Shown here piece after piece: positions 10,741 to 22,409 of a stretch of 64,000 bases of DNA (position 1 is the first letter of the stretch; every line of letters starts with the position of its first letter). The position numbers and the translations under genes are program-made. Location of the stretch: positions 34,280,256-34,344,255 of the forward strand of contig NC_061508.1 of assembly GCF_022539505.1 (NCBI RefSeq). Direction: 5' to 3'. The stretch is from Lolium rigidum. Lineage: Eukaryota; Streptophyta; Magnoliopsida; Poales; Poaceae. The notes beneath the pieces were generated by a model that saw only the letters and a program-made list of their open reading frames with translations, had not been told where the DNA came from and made no database searches.

Positions 10741-11865
10741 GGGGATTTGAAATGCAAAGGTCACCGCGAAATATGAGCCATGGGTACTAGCTTCCCAAGT
10801 GGACCAATGCTTCTTCATTACCGACCCGCAAAAGCCCAGCCGTGTTGTCGTGAGGAGAGGCAAAAGGAGCATCGTCGGAATGGAGGAGAGGCAAAAATGG
10901 TGAGAGTTACGAGAAGATCAAGGAGTCAAATCCCTCGATCACCGAGCAAGACTACGCTGATTTCAAGATCAAGTGCGAGAGCGAGTCAACGTCGGATTCT
11001 AGTCAGTGGGGGAAGGACATGCGAAAAGCCGAACTTAGGCACCCACAAACTTGGTCCTGGCGGTTTTAGGGTGGCGCAACCGAAATGGGACGCCGCGGAT
11101 AAGGAGCGTGTGAAGAACGGCCTCGAGCCCCTCTTCCCGCAATACAAAAACAAGCAAACCAGGAACTTTCTCCCGGCCCGGTACCGTCTTGACCCGAAAA
11201 CAAAGGAGCTCACCACCACTCCGGATGTGAAGGAGTTTGAGGCTCTTCTGGTAAGGAATGCACCCGCTTAATTAGCTCCTTTATGGTTGCATTCTTATTG
11301 ATGAATCCAAATTTCTAAATGGTTCATGCATGTTCCTCCCGTAGGCTAAGGAGATCGCCGCGGAAAGTGAAAAGGAAGCTAGTAGCGGCGCGGGGTCCAC
11401 GAGCTCCTCGCAAGTGTGCCCCTTGGGACAACCCTTTAAATAGGGCGTTGAATGCCCACAAGAAGAGGGATCCATTGAGTAAGTCGACGTCGGCTGGTCG
11501 TGTGGCCGGCGAAGGATGCTCTATGAAATGGTCGAATACTATAAGTCGGGGAAAAAGAGAGAAAGGCCACCATCGATGAGAAGGAGGTCGCACAGCTCAA
11601 GGCACAAGTTGCGCAGATCCCGACATTGGTCGAGGAGCAAGTGCGGCAACAAGTGCAACAAATCGTGGAGACCCAACGAGAGGACGCAACGACGACGAAG
11701 TGGAGGACCAAGTGGGCACGACGCTTAGCTCCCTCATCCCTACCTTGGTTGCCGGTCCGGACGCGTGGTATAAGGGAGGACAAAAGGGGGAACCCCCGGT
11801 TCCCGGCTCGCGGGCAGCAACTCCCACAACGTGGAGCCATCGGTGAGTCCGCGAGCGGCAACAAT

Positions 11866-11960
11866 GGTGTCTCCGGCGGCGCCAACCTTGGTGGCTCCCG
11901 CGGCGCCAACCGTGGTGGCTCCCGCGGCGCCAACCTTGGTGTCTCCCGCGGCGCCATTAC
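11866..11960 (+). repeat. 24-bp minisatellite inside the CACTA ORF
   Basis: About four copies of a 24-bp unit with core CCCGCGGCGCCAACC encode repeated VAPAAPT in one frame. It is an in-frame proline/alanine repeat in the CACTA protein remnant. Confidence 0.8.
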
Positions 11961-12999
11961 TTCAGCTCAATGCACCCGTCGCCGCGGATAATACGCCGCC
12001 CGGCACCGCGCCATCAAGCGGCCACTCCATCGCTTGCACGCCCGTCGCCGGCGGTGCCTCGACCTTAGCCGAGCCGGACGCCACCACGGTAACCAACCCT
12101 CGGCCAATGACTTCCATATCCCATCCTTTGACTAGCTAGCCATCCCTAACGCCCTACATGTTTTCCGCAGAGCTCCGCCGTCGACGTCCCATGCACTCTC
12201 CAGCACTTTGTGAACGGCGAGTTGATCGATGTTGCCAAGGCCAAAATCGTTCAACCGAGCAACCGCCGTCACACGGTAGACCCATGCAACCCGACGTGTA
12301 TAGGATTCAACCGATTCGGGTGCTTAGCGGCTACGACGACGTGGTACCTCCCTTTCAACCCGATGGTGCCGACGAAGATGATCGGGTCCTTGCCCTCCAC
12401 CAATGCTTCAATTGGTCCATGGTTTGGCCAAAGAGCCGGATTCGTTTGGGGGCGAGCGACACCACCCCACCGGACAGCACCCCAAGCCATGCCGGCGCCA
12501 AGCCATGGCAAGACCACCCCAACGGTGCCGCCATCGACCGATGTGGACATGCGGATGGCACAGGATCCGAACGACGGTCCGGACGAGGACAAGATCGTTC
12601 GCCAACCTGGACCGCAACTTCGATTTTCGGGTGATGGACTACGATCTCAGTATCCAACCCTCTCAAGCTGCCGCCGAGGGGAAAACCTTTTGCAACAAGC
12701 GGCGCCTGTCTCGTTCTCGGGAGACGCCTCCAGCCTGCCGACTTCACCGAGACTCAGCCGATAGCCGAGGTGAGAAGTGTTATCGGTCCTAACACACCGA
12801 AGAAGGCTTGCGAAGAGGAGAATGCGGTCCCGAGAAATACGAGGCCGAAGGGACGAAAAGAAAGAAGAAGGACGACAAGTCCGCCGACCGCCGGCACCTA
12901 TCCGTGCTCAGGACGGGCCACCAGTGCCCAAGAATATCGAGGCGAGGGTGCATGTGTCGGGTGAGCGGATGCTAATTCAAAGATTGTACGATGCTGCAC

Positions 13000-13004
13000 C
13001 CGGT
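13000..13004. other. Target-site duplication of the LARD, left copy
   Basis: CCGGT here is repeated at 28,845-28,849 immediately after the right LTR. It is an exact 5-bp duplication, as expected for an integrase-mediated LTR-retrotransposon insertion. Confidence 0.93.
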
Positions 13005-16000
13005 TGTAATATCCCAGGTTTAGAGGCAATAAAATGAGAGAACACCAAAGTGTGCATTGCATTCATGCATAGAAAATCCGGGGAATTTTCGCGCTTCAAA
13101 TAAAACTTACCACGATGAATCGAAGTTTCACTTGACTTGCTGGAATTGAAGTAGATCATCAAGTCAAGCGCTATAAACTTCACTCGTGATCTTTGCTAAA
13201 ACCTTGTTTTGGGTAGAGATGATTTGATCTATGGGCTAGATCAAATGGAATTAGTTTTACAGACAAACAACACCTTAAGTAAGGATCAACTATAAGATCT
13301 TATAAAAGATCTCAACATGCCATTCCTTACAACAACACATGAATAATTATTCAATCCTAAATCAAAGAACACAATTAATTAAGAAACTATTCTTTACTTG
13401 TTTTATCCATGTCTTCTACTAAATAAATGTTCCTACCATGAGTCACATGGTATATCCTTTCAACTATAATACTTGAACCAACTCAAGAACATTCATATTC
13501 ATTCTTCATTAACCTTGACCATTCCAATCTTATTTCCCAACTCATTCCATTAAACCTTAGAGAAAGGAGAGAATCATCAATATGCTTATATCATCCATTA
13601 AATAGAACCTAGCTAAATATTTAAACCTTGTCCAAGGGAGGTAATTGTTGATACTAACCAATGTTATAATAAGTATAAGTAAAGTATTAAACCCTACTTG
13701 ACTTAGCTAATACTTGATGGTAAGCAAGAACCTATTCTTCTAGTAATTATAGAGAGGCAAGTGTTGTGATCATTACACCTTGGTAATGATCATAAACTCT
13801 AGAGAACCCTACCTATTCGGAAGAGCTCAACCTAAAGAGGTATACTCAAGTATATGGAATTATACTTAATCTTGGAGAGAGACCATAATTCACCAATGAA
13901 TTGTTATGCAGCCAATACTTTGATTATTACAAATTGGGTGATGATCATAAACCTTAAGAATCTAAGTGAGTGTGTTGAGAGAAGTATAAAAGAAGAGAGA
14001 TTAGTGAGGAATAAGTGGATCATGTCTAATGCATGATCTTACTTTATAAATTGAGTTGATAAGTTAAACCTATACATATGATCAATAGATCTCATTCTTC
14101 ACATGAAATAATAAGTAACTCATTAGTAGTTAACCAAACCAATACTCATGCATTGTATAGAGTAGTAATGATATTGTATTTAAACCTTGCATATTCAAAC
14201 ACTTAAGACAAATCTAGTATTGCCCCGATACATTAGTTCTACCTAAGTGAGGAGGATAACCCTAGCCATTAAAATATGATCAAAGCTTATACCATATCCT
14301 AAACCTAGTTGTGTATCCCATTGGTGATCATAACAAAAACACTAGGCCATATTTGAATTCCAATCCAAGTATTACTTTGGATTATAATTAGAACCCTGCC
14401 ATGCCTCATGCCTATTTCATACTTCAAATAGTGAAATATTTCCAAAGCCATAAACCTTGTCATATGGAATCAATTCCACATGAAATAATGTCCTAACTTG
14501 TGTATCATGTATCACAAGTATAAATTAAGCCATATATACCTAAGCTTAAATGTTATTGAAGTAAGTAAAGTGAACAATGATAAGCTTGGGAATTATATTA
14601 ACAAGTTCAAGCCAGAATTTACTAAACAAGATTAGTGAATATAGTGTTTATTCAACCATTTTCTTAAACCCTTAGAGGTAATTCTCCACATAAAATCATG
14701 ATTCATCTTATTCTCAACACCACTTAATTTAAACTCTAGCCATAAGGAGAATTATATGTGAACCATCCATATTGTTAAGAGCCCTAGAAAAATTTAGTAA
14801 TATGCTTACCATACACCTATTATAAAATTTAAACCATTTAAATATATCCGGTTCCTAAATTAAAAGGCAATTGAGATAAACACATAAACCATAGCTATTT
14901 TAAATTTAAAATGCACTTCACAAGAACACCAAGTAATCACCCATCAAATAGTTGTTTAAACAATAGAACTATGCAGTAAGTATTTTTATGAAGTGATATT
15001 GATATTTAATATTTTAGAACCCGCAAAAATAAACAGAAATCAAATTGGAATTTAAATAACAAGTTTAAAACGAGAAAATAAAAAGAGAAAAAGAGAGGGG
15101 AGAGGACTTACCCGGCAGGCCAACGCAGCCCGAAGCCAACCCAGCACCACGAGCCCACCACAGCCGCTCGGCCGACGGCCCAAGGTCAGCCCAGCCCACA
15201 TGGAAACGGTCCATATACCGTTTCACGATTAAACAGAAGGCCATCGCCTTCGTCTTCCTCCGGCGGGCGACGGCGCGATGGAGCTCGCGAGCCACGTCCT
15301 CGTTGCGGATAGAGACGCCGCCGGACGCCATCCATCATGCCGAGGCCAATACAAGGATCTCCACGTCCCGAGTCATCCCTAATTGCGCCAAGATCCGTGC
15401 CCAAATACATCTCCGTCGAGGCCGCAGTATCCCGGCCGCCGGCGACGATTACCGTCAATGCCGAGTTCTTCTGGAGCTATAAAACCACGAGCAGACGCGC
15501 GCAAACCCTAGCTACGCTCAGCGCCTCTCCATTGCATCCCTATCCCTTTCTAACTCTCACTGGAACCACAACCATGGCCGGCCAGTTCTCCGGCTAGCCG
15601 CCGATTAAGACCACCCCCGTCTCAGCCGCGTGGTCGAGGAGAAGCGCCGTGTCGGCGGGAGCATCCTCGTGGAAGGAATCGAGGAGCGGAGGTCTCAATC
15701 ATCGCCAATCATCCGTTCCCTTTCATCGGCCTCCCGCAGAAAAGTGGAGCTTGTCGTCGTCCTCGTCTCCGGGAGACTCCGTCGAGCAGTCGGGAAGCCT
15801 CAAGGTGAGCGAGGCGCATCGAAGGAGCTATTTCTTGCTTTCTAAAGATCATCCTAGCACTAGTTCATATGTTGGCCGGAGCTCGTTGCCGCGGTAGAGC
15901 TCACCGGAGATAGCTCCGGTGATCCCCTGAGTAGGGCGACCACACCGTCGTGTTCAGTGGATCGAGGCGAGTCGGAGACCCCCAGTAGATCATCCCGGGG

Positions 16001-19000
16001 AGCCATAAATCGGCAGCGCCGCCGTGCGCTGACCGCCGGCGTCAAGCCGCCGGCGAGGTCAACATGGCCTGTAGGACCCCGTGTAGTCTTGACTGGTCCA
16101 CGCCAACGTGGCAGTCGACGTGTACCTGGCCCCACTCGTCAGTCTCTGTGTGTGTATCTGAACCGGTAAGTTTAGTAATTATCAGTTAATTTAAATTCCA
16201 GTAAAATACTAGAACTTTGAAAAATTATATCAAATCCATTTCAACTCAGAAAATTATGAATAATATATCAAAATGCTCACAAAAATAAACTCTACTCAAA
16301 TAAAATATAAAACAAAAATGTGTGTCAAAATAAAATTTCACTTATTTTTAACTTCATAAATTATGCCATTTCATTTATTCAAAATACAATTTGAATTCAA
16401 TAATTAGTGAAGTTTCAAAATTAAATTTTAACTATTCAGTAACTAAATAAAATGTTAAGAGTAATTTTATTTATCATATTTGCATTAACTTAATTATTAG
16501 TGGTAATTCATAAACCCTAATTGCAAATTACTATTTTCTATCTTCTGTAAATAGCAATAACTCAAGAAAATATTATAAGCCAATATTAGTTTGGTAAATC
16601 AAAACTTATTTACTTAAACATCTTTAGTTAACAAGTTAATTATTTTAAAACCCTAACAACAATTATTAAACCCTGATTCTTAATTAAACCAAAATAGGAA
16701 TTACCCTAATTATTAAATCTGGTGAAAATTAATAAAATGTTAAACCATTACTAATTTTGATTCAAAATAATTAGTAACCACAACTCTATTACCAATTATC
16801 ATTTTATGAGTTGTACCATAATTTAGAAACCCTAGTTTCAATTTGAATAAGAACCTTGATCTCATTATTCCATGTGTTCATCCATAGTAAATGCAAACCT
16901 AAAACCCTAAGGATTTCACCCATGTGATCATTACACTTTAGTAGTAACACTAAAAACCTAGTGCTTATCACATGTGATTATGTGAATTTCAACTTTACTT
17001 GTAGAACCTTGATAAGTAACTAATGAATGCATAATCATAATCCACTAGCATAAACCAAGTCACATGAGATTGTCATTTCATGTTCCTATTCTTAAATTAA
17101 AACCTATATGATTCACTAGTATCACCTAGGTATAAACCCTAACTTGTTAATTGGATTAGTACCATTGATCACCATACCATTAGGATCAACCTCAACCATC
17201 ATAATTTAGTAGCACCATAATGATAGACCCTAATACCAACCTTGTATAGCAAATCACATCACATGCTCCTATTCCACTCAACCCTACTTAGTAATTGATA
17301 AGCCACTTAGCTTAGAAGCAATTAGAGATTACTTAGTAAGTAGTTGTGAAGCCATAGTAAACCCTAACTCAAAGCAAAACCTTGACCATCAATTTTTGAT
17401 ATGGTACTATAATCAACCTTAGTAATAAACCTGCTAATACTTACTACATATAGACCAATTCTATTTAAGAATCCAACTAATTCCTATTAGTGAAACTAAT
17501 TGAATCTAATAGTCAACCCTAGAAGCCATAGCACATATGTATAATAGTTCATATTCTTATTTAACCTCGTTCTTCAAAAGTTATTCTTTTGAAGTACAAA
17601 TACCAATCAAACCTTAGAAGCCCTATCCTTCCTTGAAATACTAAATATTTCTTCAACAACATGTTCTTCAAAAGTTATTCTTTTTGAAGTATAGCATAAA
17701 GTAATCATCAACCATGTCCTCGTAGAACTTAAAATTGACAATCTGTTCTTCACATATTATTCCACCACTATTCTTTATGTGTATGATTGTTATGATGTCT
17801 TATATCACTTGATTATGATGCTAATATAACCAAACCCTAATAAGAACCTTGTTTGAGAACCATTCTAAAAGTGCAACCAACCCTAAAGAAATCTTTACAA
17901 CTCATACATCCTAAATCATCGAGGTTAGGTTACGCTCGGGACGATTGCATCTCATACTATGCATTATAGCATCTTTGCCGGTTCTTTAAACATTGTCCTT
18001 ACCGGACGATGATGGTATTTCAGAATTTGGAATTATCACGTATCGAAGCTTTTGCTCGCATAATCTTGCAGTCAAGAAAGGCAAGTTCATCGCTTGCTCA
18101 TGTCATTTGATTATTTTTATCAAACTATATGCAAAGTACTATACTTATCACTCATGCATTGAAAAGCAAAGTATTATTTTACAATTATGAATATGACTAT
18201 GTGGTGGGCAATGGAACCATGGTATGTGTTGATATGGTGGAGGTTCCATTGCAATGGGTTATATCACCCTAGGATTAATTACCAATGCCGTCCGGTGATT
18301 CTAGCGCCGTACATACCGCGTTGACCATAAGATCTATAATGGCTCTGGGAAGTCAGTCTGTATCTTTTCCCTTCGCACGCCAACGGATCGGAGAGACGGT
18401 GGGGTGTTGGAGGCACTCGCCGCAATAGGTTGGGAAATCCTTTTAAATCCCCATCCATTGGTGATGTTAATCTCTTCCGATCTATGAAGGATTGTCCAAA
18501 GTACACCATGAGTAAAGCCGTATTATCGGGGGAAAGTCTACTGGAGGTGTGCGGGTGGACAAAAGGGTGGGTTTGCGGTCGCGGAGAAGGCGGTGTGGAC
18601 TTGGATCTTACACCTGGCCTCACACCAAAGGAAGTGTGGACGGGAAAGAATTCGCCTGGTTGGCAACATGGATAAGGTCTCTTATGGGAAAAGTAACGCA
18701 CCTCTGCAGAGTGTATCAAATTGTGACTGTCACTCCCTGTTCCGGGAAGGGAACTGCGAACGCGGCAGAAAGGAACTCCACGAAGTTACGGTCAACTCTG
18801 TGAAGACCGACGGGCATAGTTTTCAGAATAAAATAAACCTTTTGAAGAAATGTTTACAAAAACTTGCATTGGCCTATGACTTTCCGGTCTATGGCTGTAG
18901 CTAGTGCATGATACACATATTTCCTAATATGAACTTGCTGAGTACGCTCGTACTCATTCTATCTCGTTTGAACCCCCTTCTTAGAGCAATGCACCGAAGG

Positions 19001-19447
19001 AGAAACTACCGTGGAACTCGAAGACAAAGGAGTCAACTGCAACAAGATGAAGAATCCAATCAACGAAGTCAATGGAGTCAACTCCTCGCATCGAGTTATA
19101 ATGGAAACCTAGACTAGTAATAGAAGGGAATCTTTCCCTAATCCTAGCACCTAAGTAGCTAGATTTCTATAGCAAGCCAAGTAGCTCTTGAACTTGAGTT
19201 AGCAATAAGATAGATTACGAGTCGTTCTTCCGGAGCTTTATTTGAAGTTTTACCTCACTCGTAAAGTAGGAGGTTGTGTGGATCTTATGTAAACTGTTCA
19301 TGTGTACTTCTATAGACATACCTTGGACTCGCATATGTTTCCGTTGTACCACTGCGAGAGATGTAATATGGGTGGAACGGTGTTTCACTTGTGTTATGTC
19401 AACGACTTGTGTACTACACCATGCAGGTGGTACGTTGGGTCATCACA
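13005..19447 (+). repeat. LARD 5' LTR (6,443 bp)
   Basis: It starts TGTAATATCCC and ends GTCATCACA. The outer parts are AT-rich with many ACCCTA / AAACCTTG words. The middle (about 15,100-16,160) is a GC-rich island containing a TATA box. Short frames inside it (for example 18,279-18,719 on the minus strand) are repeated in the other LTR with shifted ends and carry no known domain. Confidence 0.93.
15478..15484 (+). promoter_or_regulatory. TATA box of the LARD 5' LTR
   Basis: TATAAAA sits in the GC-rich island, followed by a pyrimidine-rich leader (GCAAACCCTAGC, then CTCTCCATTGC) and a short open frame MAGQFSG starting at 15,574. The same layout is repeated in the 3' LTR. This is the likely start of the element's transcript, about 30 bp downstream. 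Confidence 0.7.
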
Positions 19448-19449
19448 GC

Positions 19450-19462
19450 TGGTATCGAGCAA
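19450..19462 (+). other. LARD primer-binding site, initiator tRNA-Met type
   Basis: TGGTATCGAGCA begins 2 bp after the 5' LTR. It matches the complement of the 3' end of plant initiator tRNA-Met (TGGTATCAGAGC) except for one missing A. This fixes the element orientation as plus. Confidence 0.8.
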
Positions 19463-22395
19463 ATGCTTTGACCCTAGGATTAAAACCCTTTCAAGGAGAC
19501 CTATAGGTTTGGTAGTGTCTATAGGAAGTGTTTTAACTAAGCCAACTATGCTAAACCAACTATTCGTTTGACTTGAGATGGGTATTCACTTGAGAATAAT
19601 CTCGACACACTTGAGTCAATCCTTCTTATCTATCTTTCTTAAGTAAAGTTAGATAGTTATCTTGCTTCATTCCAAATAATTTGAATACCATTGGAGCTTA
19701 AGATAATTGGTGGTAATAGACCACAGTTGGTATACAACACATGGTAGTCCAAAGAGAGGATACAACCATAAGGAAGATATCCTATTGGAAGAAGTATACC
19801 AATGCAAGTTATAGTTAAGTAAGAGTCATTTAAAATGTCAAATCACGGATGTTAAGTAAGGGAGACAAGTTATATAAGGTAGTATATGTATATGATGAGT
19901 CAATCATAGGAGGTAAGGAAGAGTGATAGGAGTTATACAACTCTACTTTTCATGGTAGATTTGGTAATCATATATGATTCACTTGAGAATCATGATGTGA
20001 GGGAGTAGAACATCATAAGTAGGATAACAAAAGGAGAATAAGGAGTAGGATTTAGGGAATAGTTCGAAAGCTTAGGCCTTAAAATCCTAATAATTGTGTC
20101 AAGAATGTTAGAACCATGGTCCTTAATTTGAAAGAAGGCTTATTTAGAGCATATCATATAGAGAATCCTAGAGTTATAGGTGGTATATTCTAAACAATCA
20201 TGTGTTTAGAGTATTCATGTTAAAACCAATTGTATTATAGGAAGTAGTTCTCAATAGCACATATATATGGTATCCTGTTTTGTTAGTACTTCCAAAGAAA
20301 ACTAGGTTAACTCCAACTATCCCAGTGCCATTTTGTTTCAAGTTGTCTCATTGCAAATGTGCAATTGAGATAAATGTTGAGACAAATAGTATAAATTCAC
20401 GTATTCGTGCTAAGTATCACAACCTAAACCCATCTTATGTGGTGTTATATACTACACATCTGATCCTGATGTTTAGGGATGTCTTACCCAACTACTATAT
20501 TCAGGCATATAAGGATGTGTATTATAAGCACAAAGCTGGATTTTCTTGGATTTTCTTGAATCTTCATTGATTGACTAGATCCATACATGAAGTTTGACTT
20601 TGATATGCAAATGCATGTTGCAATATCAAACTCTTACTTGATGTTATAGGTCTAGAGGGTAAAGGTATTCGTGTGAGGAAGTGACGAATTCTGAAGATTT
20701 GAAGACAAGATGAAGGTTCGCTCGGAAGAAGGAAGTAAAGTTGTGAGAAGTAACCACAATACTCCAAAGGAAGGACCAATCGAAACTCACTTCTATCCTT
20801 AATCAAGGAGTACTTCAACATGGAAGTACCATGGAAGTGAGAAAAATAGTGAATATGGAGTAGTAGAAGTAGAGTCTGTATTCATTATGGAAGAGGGGAA
20901 TGCAAGTGAAGTCACTTACAATACTATTTTCATAGTGTCAACAAGTGGTTTCTTGCAACACAAATCCTGGAAGAAGGAAAATAGACAAGTGAAGTCGTAG
21001 CTGGTATAATAAGACCGCAGCTGATATAAGACAACCATGAAGAGAAAGAATGTTAAGTGAGGTATATCTTAACTAAAACTATGTAAGTAGCCACAGACTA
21101 GTAGGTAGATATTGACACCCATAACATAGCCACAACCGGTATCCAATAAGCCACATCTGGTACTAGGTAGTCTGCAGACTGGTACCGGATAACCCACAAC
21201 TTGAACATTTCTTTACCCTAAAAGAAAAGGGGATTCTGCAGACTAGTATTTCACAGGCTGACATCTCGTGGTTGGTAAATATTTAGTCGGAGGATTCATA
21301 ATGGATACCCACAATCGTGTGGATACATCACAAAGAATTCTTCGTGAGACTTTAGAAAAGTACAAAATATAAACCGGACTTAAACCAACTACCTAACCTT
21401 GGAGTTTAATGATTAGAAGAAAGGAAGTTTGAAGATCATTAGTAAACTCCAAGGGGGAGAGGAAGGCTGAATAAGAAGTATTAAGATATAATATTTGGAG
21501 TATGATGGACCTAGAAGAAGGTCTGAACTGAGAGGAAGTCTGATCCTATTTTCATAAGATTGGTGGAAGCATCCATATAATAGTACTCTCAGGAGATTGT
21601 CAGACCGAAGCCGAGGTTTATATATCGAAGAAGTAAGGGTTAGACCTTAACTTGAGAGGATAATTGTAATTACTCGAAACCAAGAGAACCCAAGTAAGTC
21701 TAAGATAATGAAGTTGGATGAAGAAGTTATCGGAGGACATGCAAAGCTTAAGAAGGCTTAAGACCGAAGGAGTTTGACCATACTAAAACCTAAGCCTATT
21801 AGAAAGATTCCTTTCATGGAACCTAAAGAAACCAAAAGGAAGATAACTAGCATAAACTAGAAGCCATGATTGGATGGACTAAATGAGTTTAATCCATTCA
21901 TAGGACTAAACAACCAGGACCATGCCTATTGTAAATACCTTACCAAGTACCATTACTTTCGTTATGGTAGTAAGGGAAAACAATACCCTACTTTAAATAA
22001 ATCCTTTAGACTTAAGGTTTGAATATCGCAAATTGGTACACCATAGTGCCAAATTACATCGCGAATTGGATTATCGCAGCTGATAGAACCAAGTTTTAAC
22101 TACCCAAATAGGAAGATGTCACCACAGCCATTAATAACGTCCACTAACACAATAAGATGTCTTAATCCAAGAATCTTTTGATAGTAAGCCTATAAGCTTA
22201 GAGTGTTGGAAGAAATCATAGAATAGAAGGCAGTATCAGTGCCAGACATCAGAAGATTCCAGGAAGGATCTTGATAAGGGATATATTCCACTATATCTAG
22301 TGTGATCACCATGGAGTTGAAGGATGGTGATCTGTTCAAGACATTTCAACATTCCGGAACATGTGAGCGTTCGAACTTCGGGACGAAGTTCAGTT

Positions 22396-22409
22396 TAAGG
22401 GGGAGAGGC
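22396..22409 (+). other. LARD polypurine tract
   Basis: AAGGGGGAGAGGC lies directly before the 3' LTR start at 22,410. This is the expected plus-strand primer site for reverse transcription. Confidence 0.85.

Larger units (their letters stand above)
10868..13004 (+). pseudogene. CACTA ORF remnant, Ptta/En-Spm (Transposase_24-like) protein, 5' part
   Basis: The clearest part is 11,030-11,250, where GFRVAQPKWDAADKERVKNG and FLPARYRLDPKTKEL follow the layout of the conserved Ptta/En-Spm domain. A likely intron runs 11,251-11,344 (GTAAGG to CCCGTAG), after which EIAAESEKEASSGAGS continues in frame. Coiled-coil text VEEQVRQQVQQIVETQRED lies at 11,626-11,685. Further 3', frames around 12,280-12,460 read SGYDDVVPPFQPDGADEDDR and HQCFNWSMVWPKS, the usual linker before the protease-like domain. 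Several frameshifts and stops break the chain. It is cut at 13,004 by the LARD and resumes at 28,845. Confidence 0.7.
19448..22409 (+). other. LARD internal domain, non-coding
   Basis: The interior between the LTRs is AT-rich and has stops in all frames. The longest frame (20,280-20,570) is under 100 codons and shows no gag, protease, RT, RNase H or integrase motif. LARDs are thought to rely on proteins from an autonomous relative, with conserved RNA structure in the interior. Only the absence of coding is seen here. Words such as CCACAGCTGGTA / CCGCAGCTGATA recur around 19,720 and 21,000-21,200. Confidence 0.85.

Noticed and set aside
10568..10790. Cysteine-rich short frames that look like small secreted peptides
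   Set aside because: They arise from TGTGTTGTATGC-type repeats inside the CACTA, occur in several frames and lack a signal peptide and conserved spacing.
19450..19462. Sequence resembling a tRNA-Met piece
   Set aside because: It is the primer-binding site of the LARD, directly after the 5' LTR, and no cloverleaf surrounds it. I found no complete tRNA, rRNA or snRNA gene in the window.
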